DNA of 64,000 nt from the NCBI GenBank assembly GCA_004352715.1, contig SCFE01000118.1, positions 1,203,638-1,267,637 on the forward strand, given 5' to 3'. Origin of the DNA: Hofstenia miamia (lineage: Eukaryota > Xenacoelomorpha > Acoela). The notes beneath the pieces are model-generated. The model was not told the DNA's origin. It saw only the letters and a program-made list of their open reading frames with translations, and searched no databases. The translations under genes were made by a program, and so were the position numbers. Positions within the stretch are counted from its first letter, which is position 1. Each line of letters opens with the position of its first letter. This document shows positions 33,792 to 46,897 of the stretch, in pieces.

Positions 33792-36720
33792 TCTATATAT
33801 ATTCTATATCATGAGTTGTACCGTGCGTTCTATTTACCATTGATGCAATGCGTTTATACAATATTACTTTTATTAGCCATTATAGCGGTAAGCAATCAAT
33901 ATTTACCATATTATGGCTAAGCTACACGAAATTATTTTGATATTATTGTATGGTGCAGACAGTGCTTCACTTAGGCAATTTTAGGGAGGATATTCCCCCT
34001 ACAAAAATGCCATCCCCCATATTTTTCAAGATGAAATTTTTCGGCAACATACCAGCTCACATCATATTGCTCTTCATACCTAATATGAGAAATTGTTATA
34101 AAGCTACCCCATCAATTGATTTGAAATTTTGCCTACTGTATATACCTCCTATTACCATGAACAATTTAAAAAAGCAGCTTGACTATGTTTGAAAATTTAT
34201 GATTTTGTAGTTTCTATTGTTTATGTAAATTAGTGCAAATTTCCTTTTTCTTGTATTGCCTCAATATTACCACAATGTTTGCTATTTACGTAAAAAGGAA
34301 TTTCTTAAATCTGTTCTTAAATCATTTTAATCTCCCATAACTCCCAAACTAAAAATCTGAAAACACTTAGTATAGAAAAATGTTTTTCTTCATCTACATT
34401 CTAAAACCTACTAGATCGCAACACTTTGTGGGGGCATCTTTACGCATAATATCCGGTCCCAGCATTTGCAGAGCAATTATTATCAATTAGAGTTCGCATG
34501 TAAGAAAAAGCAATTGCTGGTCTTTAGATTTAGAACATTTGATTCGCTGAGAGTTGGGAACGGGTATGAATTGAAAGTTAAGAAACTGTGCGCACTGGCT
34601 GAATGGGGTTAATATAATATGGACGCTTGTAGTTCTCTAAACAATGCTTATTAAGAGTAATATTATTATATTTTTAAAAAATACTTCTGAACATCATTTG
34701 AGCAGAAACGAATGACAATATATGCATTAGGTAATGTACTTCTTCTAAAACTAAAAATTGTAGAACGACTAATTAACTATTATGCTACTAGAATCTTGGT
34801 CTTAGGAAGATAAAGTTACTTAAGTGATACTTAAAACGAAATTTGGCGAAGATGAAAACCTAAAACAGAAAATTCATTGGCATAAATAGAATTATTCTTA
34901 TATTTGTTAATTGTAAACTCCTCGGGAATTCTTTTAACATCTGAGGCTTTCCTAAAAAGATAATGAATGTTCATAACTCACAAACCACCTCTGAATTTTG
35001 GTCCTCAAGGGTTTGGGGTAGTCCTTCAAAAAATAGGCGAGTTGGTGCTATCGGCTTTATACCTCTAGAATCATTATTATTAATAAGATAAATTTTAAAG
35101 TTTCTTAAGGAAAACGAAATTTTCATTGAAAAAGGTTAGTATTTTCAAATACTTCGGCATAGGAAACATTAATACTAATGTACATAATTATATGACAGCA
35201 CATTCTAAAATATATGTATCAATATCCCATATTTCTAAATTTCCTATTTGCTTGAATTAATTGATCAAAAATGTAGATAACATATTTTGTATCTTTGATG
35301 TCGTACTGATCAGTTTTCGAGTCGAAATCATTTATAGACGATACTCTTGATTCAAGATCACAGTGAATTGTGTTTTTCTATTAATGATCTTATTTGATCA
35401 TTTTGCGTCTACATCAGTAAATATCTTAAACTTCTTCTTCAAATGTACAATTTTTGTTAAAAACAATTACTGAAGCTTTTTTAATTGAAATACGTATAAA
35501 ATAGTTATTAAACCAAGAGGCAAATATAAATTTTACTAATTGACATACATGTACAATGGGAATAATGGATACATATTTTCTTACCTAACCTAACCCACAA
35601 TCGCAGAATACATTTCCCAATTAATCATACCCATGGAGACAATTCATATTTGCACAATCAATTTGATCTACTCACATGAAACTCGCACCCAAAATTTACA
35701 AATATTTGATGTAAAAGTTGTTTGGAAATATAAATATAAAATTCAATATGAAAATAACCCAATACAAAGCGTGAACTATGACGACTTCATGGTACAAACA
35801 AAAACCCAGCTCTAAATTTATATTCTGAGAAATTCAGTGTTAATAATATAAATGATCATTACCTATATATTCACATTTGTAAATCCATTCCCCATGTTCT
35901 ACCCTAAGCCAGTCACACACACAGCATATGTCTACCTTTGAATATGCCAAGTTTCTTGGTAAAATATAAACATGAACAGGGACTAACAATTTTGATTTTC
36001 ATTAAAAAAGGTTTCTTAGTGATGAAAGCCATTCCAAATTTTGTAAAATATTACTGATTTTAATGATTTTTTCAAAGATTCTAGAAAAAAAAACTAAACA
36101 GTGCCTAGGAAATATGGATGTATGAAGAAATGGAATGCTGGATGTTAAATATAAAAATAACATAGTATCTTATGCACAGTTAGATAACTTCATTTTTGTT
36201 GTTGATAAGAAAAAACTTCAAATGCAAATAAATAAAAAAGCTTTACCCCTTCAATGCTGAATTGCTTCCTCCATCACTGATGAACTTCAATATCCTAGTA
36301 CAACTTGAATTTGAGATTTTACTACAGAAAATAATTCTATAGAAGGTTTTCAGCTGTGTATAATATATATTTCAATAATCCTTTGAACCATATAACTTAT
36401 TTAAGAATCACTAGGTAAATAAGATTTACAAAATTTATGCTAAAAGAAGCATCATCATATGTGATGAACGGGGAATAAAAATCGTACAAGAATAAACTCA
36501 TATCACGCCTATAACTAGAAATCTATAATAAATTATTAAATGATTTTTAATGTCATTCCCAAATATTTGAATTTTTTTTGTGAGAATTGTTGCATATAGT
36601 CTATTAGAAAATTGAACGTTTATACTTCAATATTTTCATTATTTTGAGGATGATGGGGAAAGTTTATATCAAAAAAGTGTAATTTTCTAGTTATAGAAAG
36701 AAAATGGTGTGCTGTACAAA
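33760..36720. other. AT-rich spacer between the two duplicated units
   Basis: No gene or nameable repeat seen. Small ORFs at 33950-34192 and 35633-35815 lack any motif. An (AT)n tract opens the interval and another (36750-36794) closes it. Confidence 0.4.
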
Positions 36721-36749
36721 TATAAGATTACAAAAAAGTGCTACCTCAA

Positions 36750-36764
36750 TATATATATATATAT

Positions 36765-36795
<31 letters not shown>

Positions 36796-36945
36796 AAATA
36801 ACTTTATTTAAAACTGAATCACAAAAATATTAAAAATTAAAGGAAAAAACAAATATTACAGGGGCAGAGAAGAAGCTTTTTACATGTATGTGAATTATCA
36901 TCAGTAATTTAGCTTTAAAAAGTCTAGGAGCATCAAAAACAGATA

Positions 36946-36989
<44 letters not shown>

Positions 36990-37585
36990 NNNNNNNNNNN
37001 NNNNNNNNNNNNNNNNNNNNNNNNNNNNNNNNNNNNNNNNNNNNNNNNNNNNNNNNNNNNNNNNNNNNNNNNNNNNNNNNNNNNNNNNNNNNNNNNNNNN
37101 NNNNNNNNNNNNNNNNNNNNNNNNNNNNNNNNNNNNNNNNNNNNNNNNNNNNNNNNNNNNNNNNNNNNNNNNNNNNNNNNNNNNNNNNNNNNNNNNNNNN
37201 NNNNNNNNNNNNNNNNNNNNNNNNNNNNNNNNNNNNNNNNNNNNNNNNNNNNNNNNNNNNNNNNNNNNNNNNNNNNNNNNNNNNNNNNNNNNNNNNNNNN
37301 NNNNNNNNNNNNNNNNNNNNNNNNNNNNNNNNNNNNNNNNNNNNNNNNNNNNNNNNNNNNNNNNNNNNNNNNNNNNNNNNNNNNNNNNNNNNNNNNNNNN
37401 NNNNNNNNNNNNNNNNNNNNNNNNNNNNNNNNNNNNNNNNNNNNNNNNNNNNNNNNNNNNNNNNNNNNNNNNNNNNNNNNNNNNNNNNNNNNNNNNNNNN
37501 NNNNNNNNNNNNNNNNNNNNNNNNNNNNNNNNNNNNNNNNNNNNNNNNNNNNNNNNNNNNNNNATATATATACAATATAAATATG

Positions 37586-37620
<35 letters not shown>
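36750..37620. repeat. AT microsatellites and N gap (36990-37563)
   Basis: AT/ATAC simple repeat near 36750-36794, a second (AT)n tract at 36950-36989, a gap of 574 N at 36990-37563, then (AT)n again at 37589-37620, the left border of duplicated copy B. Confidence 0.9.
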
Positions 37621-37623
<3 letters not shown>

Positions 37624-38213
37624 GATAAAAGAGTTCATTGAAAACTTGAAAAAAATTTCTAAAAGTTATGGTATATCCAAATCCTGGATAAACTACTGAC
37701 TGCAGATGGGTCTATTTTTAAGTTCAAAATGGATTCCAATATTCTTAATTGTATAGAGAAGCTGTGGAAGATAAAATTTAATATTGATATTAATATTTTG
37801 TTCCAATTAGAGCGTGAAGACAGCCTTAAATAAGTAGTATAAACCAAAAAATAAGTTGTATGAAAAACAGAGATCTGAAAATTTTTATGCTTGATATTCT
37901 ACGAAGAAACTCAATCATGATTTTCTACACATACCTTTTCAATGTCTACCATATGAGTACTTCTCAAAAGTACATTTCAATTTAAGGTCGTACTTTTGAA
38001 GTTTATATCGACCTTACGATGAACCGTACTGTGGCCTCAAGAACTCCATTAATTCAATTACTTCATAAATGGTTGAACGATTTTATCTGTTTCTATTTTG
38101 TGTATTGTTTGAGAATTGGATGTAATTGATTCTGTTATTTTATTACTTATACACAGACAATATATATATATATATATACATATAGAAATTGTTTATTTTG
38201 ATAAACATACATT

Positions 38214-38574
38214 TTATTGAACAAAACCAAAAATCAATGGACACAAATTTAATAAATAGTATTTGGTTGACATTCCCTTTGCTGTTTTTAATGCTAGGAC
38301 TCTTTTAGGCATCGCATTTATCAGTTGCCGAATATCATCCTGAGGAATTTCTTGCCATGTTTGATGCAATAAAGCTAAAAGTTCAGGCTTAGTAGATGGC
38401 TTTATTTTCTTTTTGCGTAGGTTCCGGTCTAATATGCCCCAAAGGTTTTCAATTGGGTTCATATCAGGGGACTGACTTGGCCATGGAAGTTTCTTGATCC
38501 CATTTTGGCTCAACCAATTTTGTGTTGACCTAGGAAAATATTTGTTGGTGTCTATTTTTTTCTGTCATGTCTGT
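38214..38574 (-). pseudogene. Tc1-like transposase C-terminal fragment (duplication copy B)
   Basis: Same 99-residue remnant as at 30400, with the NPIENLWGILDRN motif around the last catalytic Glu and the same missing N-terminal part. It lacks the DNA-binding domain and the first catalytic Asp, so it is inactive. It moved here with the 3.9 kb duplication and not by its own transposition, since flanks and truncation point agree with copy A. Confidence 0.87.
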
Positions 38575-39481
38575 GTACATGGGAGTTTCTTAATAAATTC
38601 TTCAAACGTATTTAAGTGCTGAAATAAGCTAACCGCATTTTTTGAATGATTTTTTTATTCAATCCAATTTCAACAGAATGTGAATAAAATATTTGTTATA
38701 TTGATCTAAAATTCCACTCTATTGTACATCACAATAATAAAAACTTTATTTTCTCTACTCTTTAATTTCCTAATTACAAGTTTCACAAATAGGATTAGCT
38801 TTAGTACTTAACATCTTAAGTTACGTTGAGAAGGAAATTTATATGAACGTGGAAATGACTTAACATATTTTTTAATGCGGTAAAAATCCCAGTAAAAGTT
38901 TGCTTCTTGTTTTTATATTTTTATATGAATGGAATATGCTCTAAAGTTCGTGAATAAGGTCTATTTGGATAGTATACAGATATATTTTAATATAACATTC
39001 ATAACCGTATGTCAATTGTCTCTTACCCAGCAATTGGTAAAATTTATGGACGTAGGTTAGTTATATTGTACATTGAATGTTTCAAGTAATTGTCTGACAA
39101 GCTGATAATGCAATCTTTCACTTACTGTCAAAGATTATTCCGATTTAATTGCCTACTTTTGATTTCGAATTAAGTTGGAGAAAATCTTATTTTGATTTTG
39201 CTTCCTGAAGATTACAAACTAAATTATTGAATTCAATATAAAAAATTGAATTTATTTAGCTGAAAATTAATAAAGTTCTCAATTTCAATCAGGATTATTA
39301 ACCGACAAAACATTTGAACAGAGATCTTCACTTCAAGGCTTTATGCAATATGATTATTAAAATACATAATGAGTAAGATTTAGGACCTAGTTTCTTGTAG
39401 ATATGAGTTTCGTCCAAACAAAGTGTGTATTTTGGGTTGAATTTCAATGCCAAATTCAAAAATGATCTAAATTATAAAGTT

Positions 39482-39740
39482 CTAAACCAGGAATGTGTGA
39501 CATATTTTTAAGAGGGCCACCTAACAACGTTTTAGTATATAGGGCGACAGATTGTCACCCATTTTGTTACTCACGCTCACAATAAACACGCAAAACTGAC
39601 CTTAAATTGAGTTTATTGGCATTATTTTTGAAAAAAGACCATAAATAGTGTCAAAAGTCATTATTAGAAGTTAACAAGGTCGATAAAAAATCTATGGCGG
39701 ACCGGATTGTGGCCCGTGCGTCGCCAGTTGCAAAACCCAT
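39482..39740. mobile_element. hAT-like MITE remnant (duplication copy B)
   Basis: Copy of 31668-31926 inside the second duplicated unit. Confidence 0.4.
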
Positions 39741-40213
39741 TTTTAAATTTTAGTAAATCTATTGAATTTGACATCCTAAATATAACTATTTCACGTTTTC
39801 ATTGTATGCAAAACTAGCAGGTTACTAAATTTTAGTATTGGATTGATTCGATAAAATCAAGACTGAGTTCAAACTTAAATTCAGAAGTTGATCAAACCAA
39901 AGTTTTGCACAAGTTTCACGATTCCTTCAGTATTTTGCTCGAAAAACTTCCTCCTTTTAATCAACCTTCTAGAGATGGACATTCGCAAATATCTGTATTG
40001 CTTGAGTATGCATACTGCACACGTGTCTATAGGAGTGGAAGGACGGCATTCAATTTTGCCAAGTTTTTTCGGTGTTTTGGTTTGGTGCACTCGAGTCCTA
40101 CTGAGAGGTGGTAGCAGAGCACCCTGTTTTTAACGAAGGACAAAAATTACTTTTTCTGAAATAAGTATCGATACCAAGATTCTATTTTGTATATATTTGC
40201 ATGTTCTAGGTGG

Positions 40214-40575
40214 TGGATACAGAGGGGCCCAGGCCCCCTCTAAATTAAGAATAGCTTTTTAAAGTTGGGGAAATAAACTAAAAATCAAATTCTTTTGCAT
40301 CCAATATAGCGCATCAAATTTTTGTATTCAAATTCAATAATATGGGGGAATTCACCAACATGCAACTTCTCCAAAATTACAAGAAACACTTCTGTGACTT
40401 TTCAAAACCCAGCACAATTTTTTCGTACTTGAAAATTTCGTTGATTTCGCAAGATTTGTGCATTTTGGGATGCTTGATTTTCTTGAATTTTATCAAAATA
40501 CTCAAAAAGTTTGACGATTAGGCACACATTCATAATTGTATGTGAACATTTTATACTTTACTAAGTCCTATATCA
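40214..40575. repeat. Dispersed GGGGCCCAGGCCCC repeat (copy B)
   Basis: Copy of 32400-32765 inside the second duplicated unit. It differs by a short rearranged patch near 40292-40312. Confidence 0.55.
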
Positions 40576-40999
40576 TTACCAATGTACTAAAAATTTCTTA
40601 TTTGTAGTACACAACGAAATCCTATTATTTGCAATACACAATGCATTTAATTTCGTGCATATTTTCGTGAAAAATATTACACAAAAGTACCGTTGTTTCT
40701 AAAAATAAAACAAGTGCTTGCTATTTATGTGAAAAAGTTAGTTTTACAGTTTTAGAGAATTTATCGAAATATTGTAAAAGTTCTCATTTTCAAAAGTCAT
40801 GTAAAATTATTCAATTTCTTACAATTATTTACCCAATATTCCTCACTAGTTCACTACGGATTCTGGTGAAAAGCAAGGTTAGAGTAATCGTAGATAGCAT
40901 GGTCTTAGACTAACTAAATATTCAATCAATTATTTAGTATGTAAAACATAACGCTTAGGGCAATTTAATTCAGTGTGAGCAGAAGCTTCAAGCGTGTGC

Positions 41000-41039
<40 letters not shown>

Positions 41040-41146
41040 TGATGGTATGTTTAGGCTAAGTACAAAATTCGCACATATCAACAAAACACTAGGATACAGA
41101 GATTGAAATTCATAAAAGATAAAAGTCTTATCGCGCGAAGGAAGGG

Positions 41147-41479
41147 CCTCGGTTATCGAACGCTTCTGTTTCGACCAAAAAGTTCGAGAATTTTACGTCT
41201 CATAACTCGACCAAATTTCGGCTCTCGAACAAACCGAAAGAAACCTAGCCTACCTGAACGCAGCATACTTCGCGACGAAAGAACTCGAGCGCTAAGGACG
41301 ATTCCTCCATACCGCATTTGTGATCAAAGTTCATTCCGAGCAGACGTGTTCGTTCTTATTTCTCATCTTTGCATCGTGTATTAGCCCTTAATCATAGGTC
41401 CAAACAAAAATTCTTTCGGCGTTCGAACAAATTACTTTTCGAACAGCCTTCTCGAACGGATTGCGTTCGAAAACCGAGG
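41147..41479. mobile_element. CpG-rich element with 17-base inverted repeats (copy B)
   Basis: Copy of 33327-33659 inside the second duplicated unit, with the same ends and CpG-rich interior. No change seen between the copies, so CpG decay has not begun to separate them. Confidence 0.6.
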
Positions 41480-41570
41480 TTTGAATGAAATTTGAAATTA
41501 GGCAGCCGGGGTATTAAATGCAGGCTTACTTGCATATAGCGCCTGTTTATCGATCAATCAATGTTTAGGG

Positions 41571-41616
<46 letters not shown>

Positions 41617-41639
41617 GCACACATATATAGTATCTACTT

Positions 41640-43020
41640 TTAAATACTATAATTCAGTATTTTACTTATAGGTCATCAAATGTAAATCTTGAAATTTTTT
41701 TCTGAAATTCAATTTTGACTTAAGCTTATTATGAAGTAAAATATTGATGAAGTTGATTTCACCTGGAAATATACCGGATGTTCAGAGACATTTCCTTGAG
41801 TCAAATAGGAAAATTAAGAGTGAATTTACTGCTTATTAGAATACTGGTTTGAATTTATGCTCTTTCTGTTATTGAAACGGTCGACTTAGCTTTATAGTTT
41901 TTAGAATAAATATAACAAAAATAATACTCTTCGGAAAGCATTTTGTATAATGGAGTGAGAGTCCCTAGAAGTGATTGGCGAGGATGCAATACCCTGTTGG
42001 GCATTAGACTGAACAGGAGACGAACATCGGAACTTTTTTAAACTCTCTCTAATAATGATTGGTACTTTCATATCACGGAGTGTTGTGATACAAATCAGGG
42101 CATTTTTTTAGCGGACATAAATTCAACTTTTGATTTGACTTCCAAACTGGATTAACCAGGGTTTTTGCATTAAATGATGAGTTTTATTAAAGGTGAGTGC
42201 AATTTTGAGAAATGTGGTGGATATTATATACAATAAAAATCGTACCCTTTTAGCAGTAATACCCACCCAACATGTTTTATGGAAGTCATCTTACTCTTCG
42301 TGAAGCCGTTGTAAGGTATAATACATTGATAATGTGCAAATGAGAATATGTAAGTTATGTCTATGCACTTGCATATTTTATATTGACTATACTAAGAAAT
42401 TCTCAAATACAAAAATGTCATCATTATGCCTATATAAATGAAAATTTAAGCCATTGAGAAAAGAACTACTTGCTCTAGATGTCTTAAGGCTTCATAAATG
42501 AATGGGATTTTTAAAATATTTTTAGGTTTCTTTTTCATATTTACAGATCAATAGCAAACTTTCAATGTATGAGGTCAGTCAACATATTCTTGAGTCATAA
42601 GTATTTTAGACATCAATATTTTTTACTTTGTTCAGTATCTACATCTTGCAATAACAACTTAACCAAGAAATTAATCGAAGCAAGTCAAGGTTTTTCAACC
42701 TAAAACAGTAAACTAGTTTTTGCATACATTAAATTGCTTAAATTTTATAAATATATGCAGTGTAGTGTTACTTTCAAGATGCATCACACTAATTAGAATA
42801 CTGCTGCGATCTTAAATTTGTGCTTTGAGATTATGACAGAGTAATGCATTCATCAGTATTATAATGGAGAAGTTGCATTTTAACCTAATATTTTGGAGTA
42901 AATGAAGAAACTACATAAAATAAGCTATTTAACTTTTAGCCTTCGAAATGTCTGCATCACTGGATGACTTTTAAATAATCCCTCAACAATGAAAAATATG
43001 AACAATGCAATATTATTTAA
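41640..43020. other. AT-rich intergenic stretch
   Basis: No gene, RNA or repeat that I can name. Confidence 0.4.
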
Positions 43021-43029
43021 ATCATTATT

Positions 43030-43700
43030 AATCATTTACAGTCTTTTGAATACACACATATTTACATTACATATGTAGATGCAATTATTAATACAAATTA
43101 TGTTACAAACTAAGCTAAACACATGAGAATAAAATATATACAAAATAATAAAAATAAAATTACAAATTAAATAATTTTTTTTGCTTTTTTTGGATATACA
43201 AATATATTGTAAATTTCAAGAAGGTTTTCTTTAAAAAATTTTTTGAATTCGTCAAGTTTTGATATTTTGCGAATTTTCATTTGTAGCTTAATCCATAGAT
43301 TGCATGCAGTTAGCGCTTCTAATCATTTATATTAGTATTTACGTTGTTTGGGCATATACAAGAGAGTTCATTGTAAGCGATATAATTATTTCAGAATTTG
43401 TCTGAATTGCATATGGTATTTATATGCTTAAGCATCTTTACTAGATGGCGTATTCTGAATAACAAACTGGTGTTAACATAGAAAGCTCCTGTAAGGTTTC
43501 ACTTGTCTGTTGTATTTTGATAAGTAAACATTGTTATTATGTAACCACTAAATATTCTAGATAGTCTTTGTTTGTTGAAAACTATTAATGTTGTTCCGTG
43601 GGTAATTTATAATTGTTAAGGAAGGAGAGAAAACCACTAACAGACCTAGTGAGCAATTTAAAAAGTCAGCTATTTGAATCTATGAAATTCGTGAATATTA
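43030..43700 (-). pseudogene. LINE 3'-end fragment
   Basis: Minus-strand translation shows the decayed C-terminus of a non-LTR element: IRHLVKMLKHINTICNSDKF, then about 43330-43190 ALTACNLWIKLQMKIRKIS followed by KLDEFKKFFKENLLEIYN. The order LW.KL...I.....EFKK..K..LL is the usual end of CR1/Jockey-like ORF2. Stops interrupt it. The 3' untranslated part probably extends to about 43030. No RT core is present. Confidence 0.6.
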
Positions 43701-43924
43701 ATAGGTTCTAATTATTTTTGAATTTTTTATTGATTTTGATCGGAACGGGTTGAGGGTCAGTGTTACGTGCTCTGGCCAAGTCGCGGGTAATTGTTAATCG
43801 CGCAGGATCGGGTTGTTGGTCAAAAATATTTATCCATTTCTCAACCTTTCAAATTCAGTAAAATCCTAAGATATTGGAAATATTTGTATTTACAAATATA
43901 AACCTTGTTTTATGTAATACAGAC

Positions 43925-44032
43925 AGGTAGGGCCGGCGGTGTGAACATTTTGGGAGTCTGTTCAGTTCGGTATCATACAAAATACCTCGGTATCGGTTCG
44001 GTTCGGAACGGTATTACTATGAAAAATCAATA

Positions 44033-44072
<40 letters not shown>

Positions 44073-44080
44073 TTGTACTT
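43925..44080. repeat. CGGTTCGG-rich stretch and (AT)n, possible DNA transposon end
   Basis: TAGGGCCGGCGGTGTGAAC near 43929 followed by repeated TCGGTATC and GGTTCGGTTCGG words, then (AT)n at 44034-44069. It resembles the start of a hAT-like element but no right end was found. The GC-rich words just upstream (43740-43820) may belong to it. Confidence 0.25.
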
Positions 44081-44118
44081 ATACATGTCAATGGCATTCT
44101 TGGTATTCCTGCTCAAAC

Positions 44119-44163
44119 ATCAAACTTGAGGGATGATTGTTTTGCATAACATAANNNNNNNNN

Positions 44164-44211
<48 letters not shown>

Positions 44212-44225
44212 ATATATATATTAAT
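44119..44225. repeat. Direct-repeat copy 1, 9-N gap and (AT)n
   Basis: Bases 44121-44154 (CAAACTTGAGGGATGATTG and on to ACATAA) occur again at 50821-50854. Here they run into a gap of nine N (44155-44163) and then a compound (AT)n tract; at 50821 they are preceded by (AT)n and continue into unique sequence. Confidence 0.85.
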
Positions 44226-44383
44226 ATTAAAATAATAGCGGCAGCTATAACTATAAGTAATAGGGCTTTATTTTCTTTACCGTAAAAATGAAAGCTTTGA
44301 CCTCATAAAACTGACTATATTACCTAGAAATTCAATTTTCTAAACATTCATTTTACCTCAAAATTTAAAATGATTTGGCTCTA

Positions 44384-44427
<44 letters not shown>

Positions 44428-46632
44428 CAAAACTACATTTTTTTATTCTTATGTAAAATAGAATTGTTTTGTAAATGAGTTTATTGCTTAAAATAACCTT
44501 ACAGTAATTAAAAATATGAATGCGTTATATTGAACATTAGTTTCTGACAAAATGGAATTTTAATCCGTCCATGGAACAATGTTTATTAAAACTTTTAAAT
44601 ATATAAATAGCTTATGCAATGGACCTTTCAACTTCGAGCATGATTTGTGCATTGCAAAGAAATAAATGCATCCTAATCCGAATGAGCACATTTTGTAAAT
44701 CTGGTTTTTTTAAGAAAAAATCTGTAAATAGCTCGTTTTTGTGAAAGTATTTACATTTTGTGCGCAAATCAGCCAATTAATAGAATTTCTTCTAAAATTT
44801 TCAAACTGCTATATTTTAAGTCTCAAACAGAAATGTTTCAAGATTTCATACAGCAAGCATTTACCCACGGGCGTGCACACAATATATATAGCTTACTTTA
44901 AAAATTTTTTCAGTATTGTCAAAATACCGCGTTATCGGTTCTACACACAGGTCGGCCCAGAAGTATGGAATAACATGATTTGCCTCGAGCACTTAATGCA
45001 TGATCTCAGCAGTTTGTAGCATTCATATAAGCACTAGATATTGATTAACTCCCCTGAGAAAATTAAAAACACTTGTTTTCTGAATTTACAATTAATCACC
45101 AAATTTGTGAATATTTTCTCAAGTTACATAGTTATCAACACAATTAAAGTTCTGAATTGCTGATTGGATGTTTTTGCACTTTCAAGTACTCAAAAACATT
45201 GCTTAATTCCACCTATTTAAGATACAAGATTCAAAACTCTCAACCCCCTTGGTTCATACTCATTATAAATTATCTGTTCCTTTGATAGCTTCAATAATGA
45301 GATAGCAAGTATTATATATTGTTATTAAGATTTCAAATGGAGTTTTGCAAATAATTAAATTTTATTTCATCTAAGCTTATTCACAGCACTTTTTATTTTC
45401 TACATGATGCATGCAGCATTTACATTGACTGCTTGCACTTATTTCTAGTATTATAAATGCTGGACACTTTAAGGACCATAGATCGTTAGTAACAATGGTG
45501 GCATTGTGCAGTTGGTGCCCGCCGCGAGATGTCAAAGTGAGGTTCCCACCTCCCCTCCGCAATGTTATGCATACAATTTTTAGTACCCGTTTTGGTGCAC
45601 AGTATATACATTTTATAATTTAGTATTTTGCACATATGTAAGTACCTTCATAACTATTGAACATTCAAAATTGTTATAAATTGTGTATTAAATTTATTTT
45701 TTCTAATTTTGGGGCCCAAATATTTGCAATATTTAACACTTACATTACTATGATGATATTGGGGCCTTCAAATTTGTTTAAATTTGTTTCAAGTGAGCCT
45801 TACTTCTATTTTTGCAGACCAAATTTTTTTGCCATTTGGAGGCCCGGTGCGACAACTCCTCCTCAGGAACTAAGTTGAGCCGTTTTACTTTGATAAAAAT
45901 ATCATATATATTTTGCTTAGACTAAATGCTTATGGATAAAATTAATTCAGAGTGATAGATATGTCTTAGGGTCTAGAAAATTATTGGTCTCCCTCTCATT
46001 TATCCCAATGAGACTTCATACCTCATAGCATAACTTTAATTTTCTATAGAATACCTAATACGTAGCTTATTATTTATCAAATAATCTATGATTTTGCCCA
46101 AAAATTAGTAATAAAATCCTAATATCCATTGCATCAGTTTCTTCAATTATGGTTTTAAGACCTTTTCCTAGTTTCATTACCACTGAAATATTGAATTTAC
46201 TTGAACGCAATCCCATCTAAATTAATCGGTGTGAAAATCTAATGACTTTTGTAATAATAATTACGAAATTTGTAAAATACGAGAATAAATATTTTTAAGC
46301 ATGATATAGAAAACACTGTAAGGTACACAATGGATCAATTTTAGCATCAGGCTAAATGACAAGTATCTTAAAATTGAGTAAAGTAAATAGTATGTTATCA
46401 ATTTCAGAGTAAGTATGACAGTAAATACACACGTCTGGCAAAGCAAAATATTTGAAAGAAAATAAGAATACGTAAGAATCTCAACACATTTCCAACATAT
46501 TGAATAAATTGCTATAAAATCATTGGCTATTGCATTTAAGTACTCTTCAAGATTCTCATTGGCTCAAACTCAAAAGGAGCTTAACGACAAGTGCTATATA
46601 CTAAAGTTTATTTACTATTGCACACTGGTGAA

Positions 46633-46897
46633 ATGGCTTCGAATACTACAGCTAGCAATGAAGAATTTGATTTTTTTGTTTTGTTTGCTTATATGATTTC
46701 TGTGCTTGGCATTTGTTTGAATGGGACAATAATTTTTGTGATTCTCCGATACCCACGCATGAAAACTGTTCCCAATATCTTTATCCTCAACTTAGCTGTG
46801 GCAGATCTACTCTTTGTGATGGGTCTACCATTAATTGCTCACCAAACAGAAGATGTTCCTTGGAGGTTTGGAAAATTCATCTGCAAATTATCAAATG
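46633..46897 (+). CDS. Peptide GPCR, first coding exon (somatostatin/allatostatin-C receptor type)
   Basis: The Met at 46633 starts 88 codons plus one base, ending at the donor GTAAAT (46898). The N-terminus is short with an Asn-Thr-Thr glycosylation site. TM1 (about residues 15-37) has GICLNGTIIFVIL with the conserved Asn; the loop reads RYPRMKTVPN; TM2 is IFILNLAVADLLFVMGLP with the conserved LAVAD Asp; then HQ, PWRFG and the conserved extracellular Cys (KFICKL) before TM3. This is rhodopsin family; NIFILNLAVAD plus WRFG...CKL fits the somatostatin/allatostatin-C/opioid/MCH receptor group. The phase-1 junction at the start of TM3 means TM3-TM7 lie in later exons, which I could not find downstream to 64000. 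An upstream in-frame Met at 46591 is possible, but the peptide it adds is not typical of these receptors. Confidence 0.85.

Larger units (their letters stand above)
37621..41570 (+). repeat. 3.9 kb direct duplication, copy B
   Basis: Second copy of 29816-33750, same orientation, about 3.95 kb. It is bordered on the left by (AT)n and an N gap and on the right by a long (AT)n at 41573-41611. Contents and differences are given under copy A. The very high identity, including non-coding parts, means either a recent duplication or two haplotypes placed side by side. Confidence 0.93.

Noticed and set aside
35583-35600. Telomere-like TTACCTAACCTAACCC
   Set aside because: Two imperfect units only, no array.
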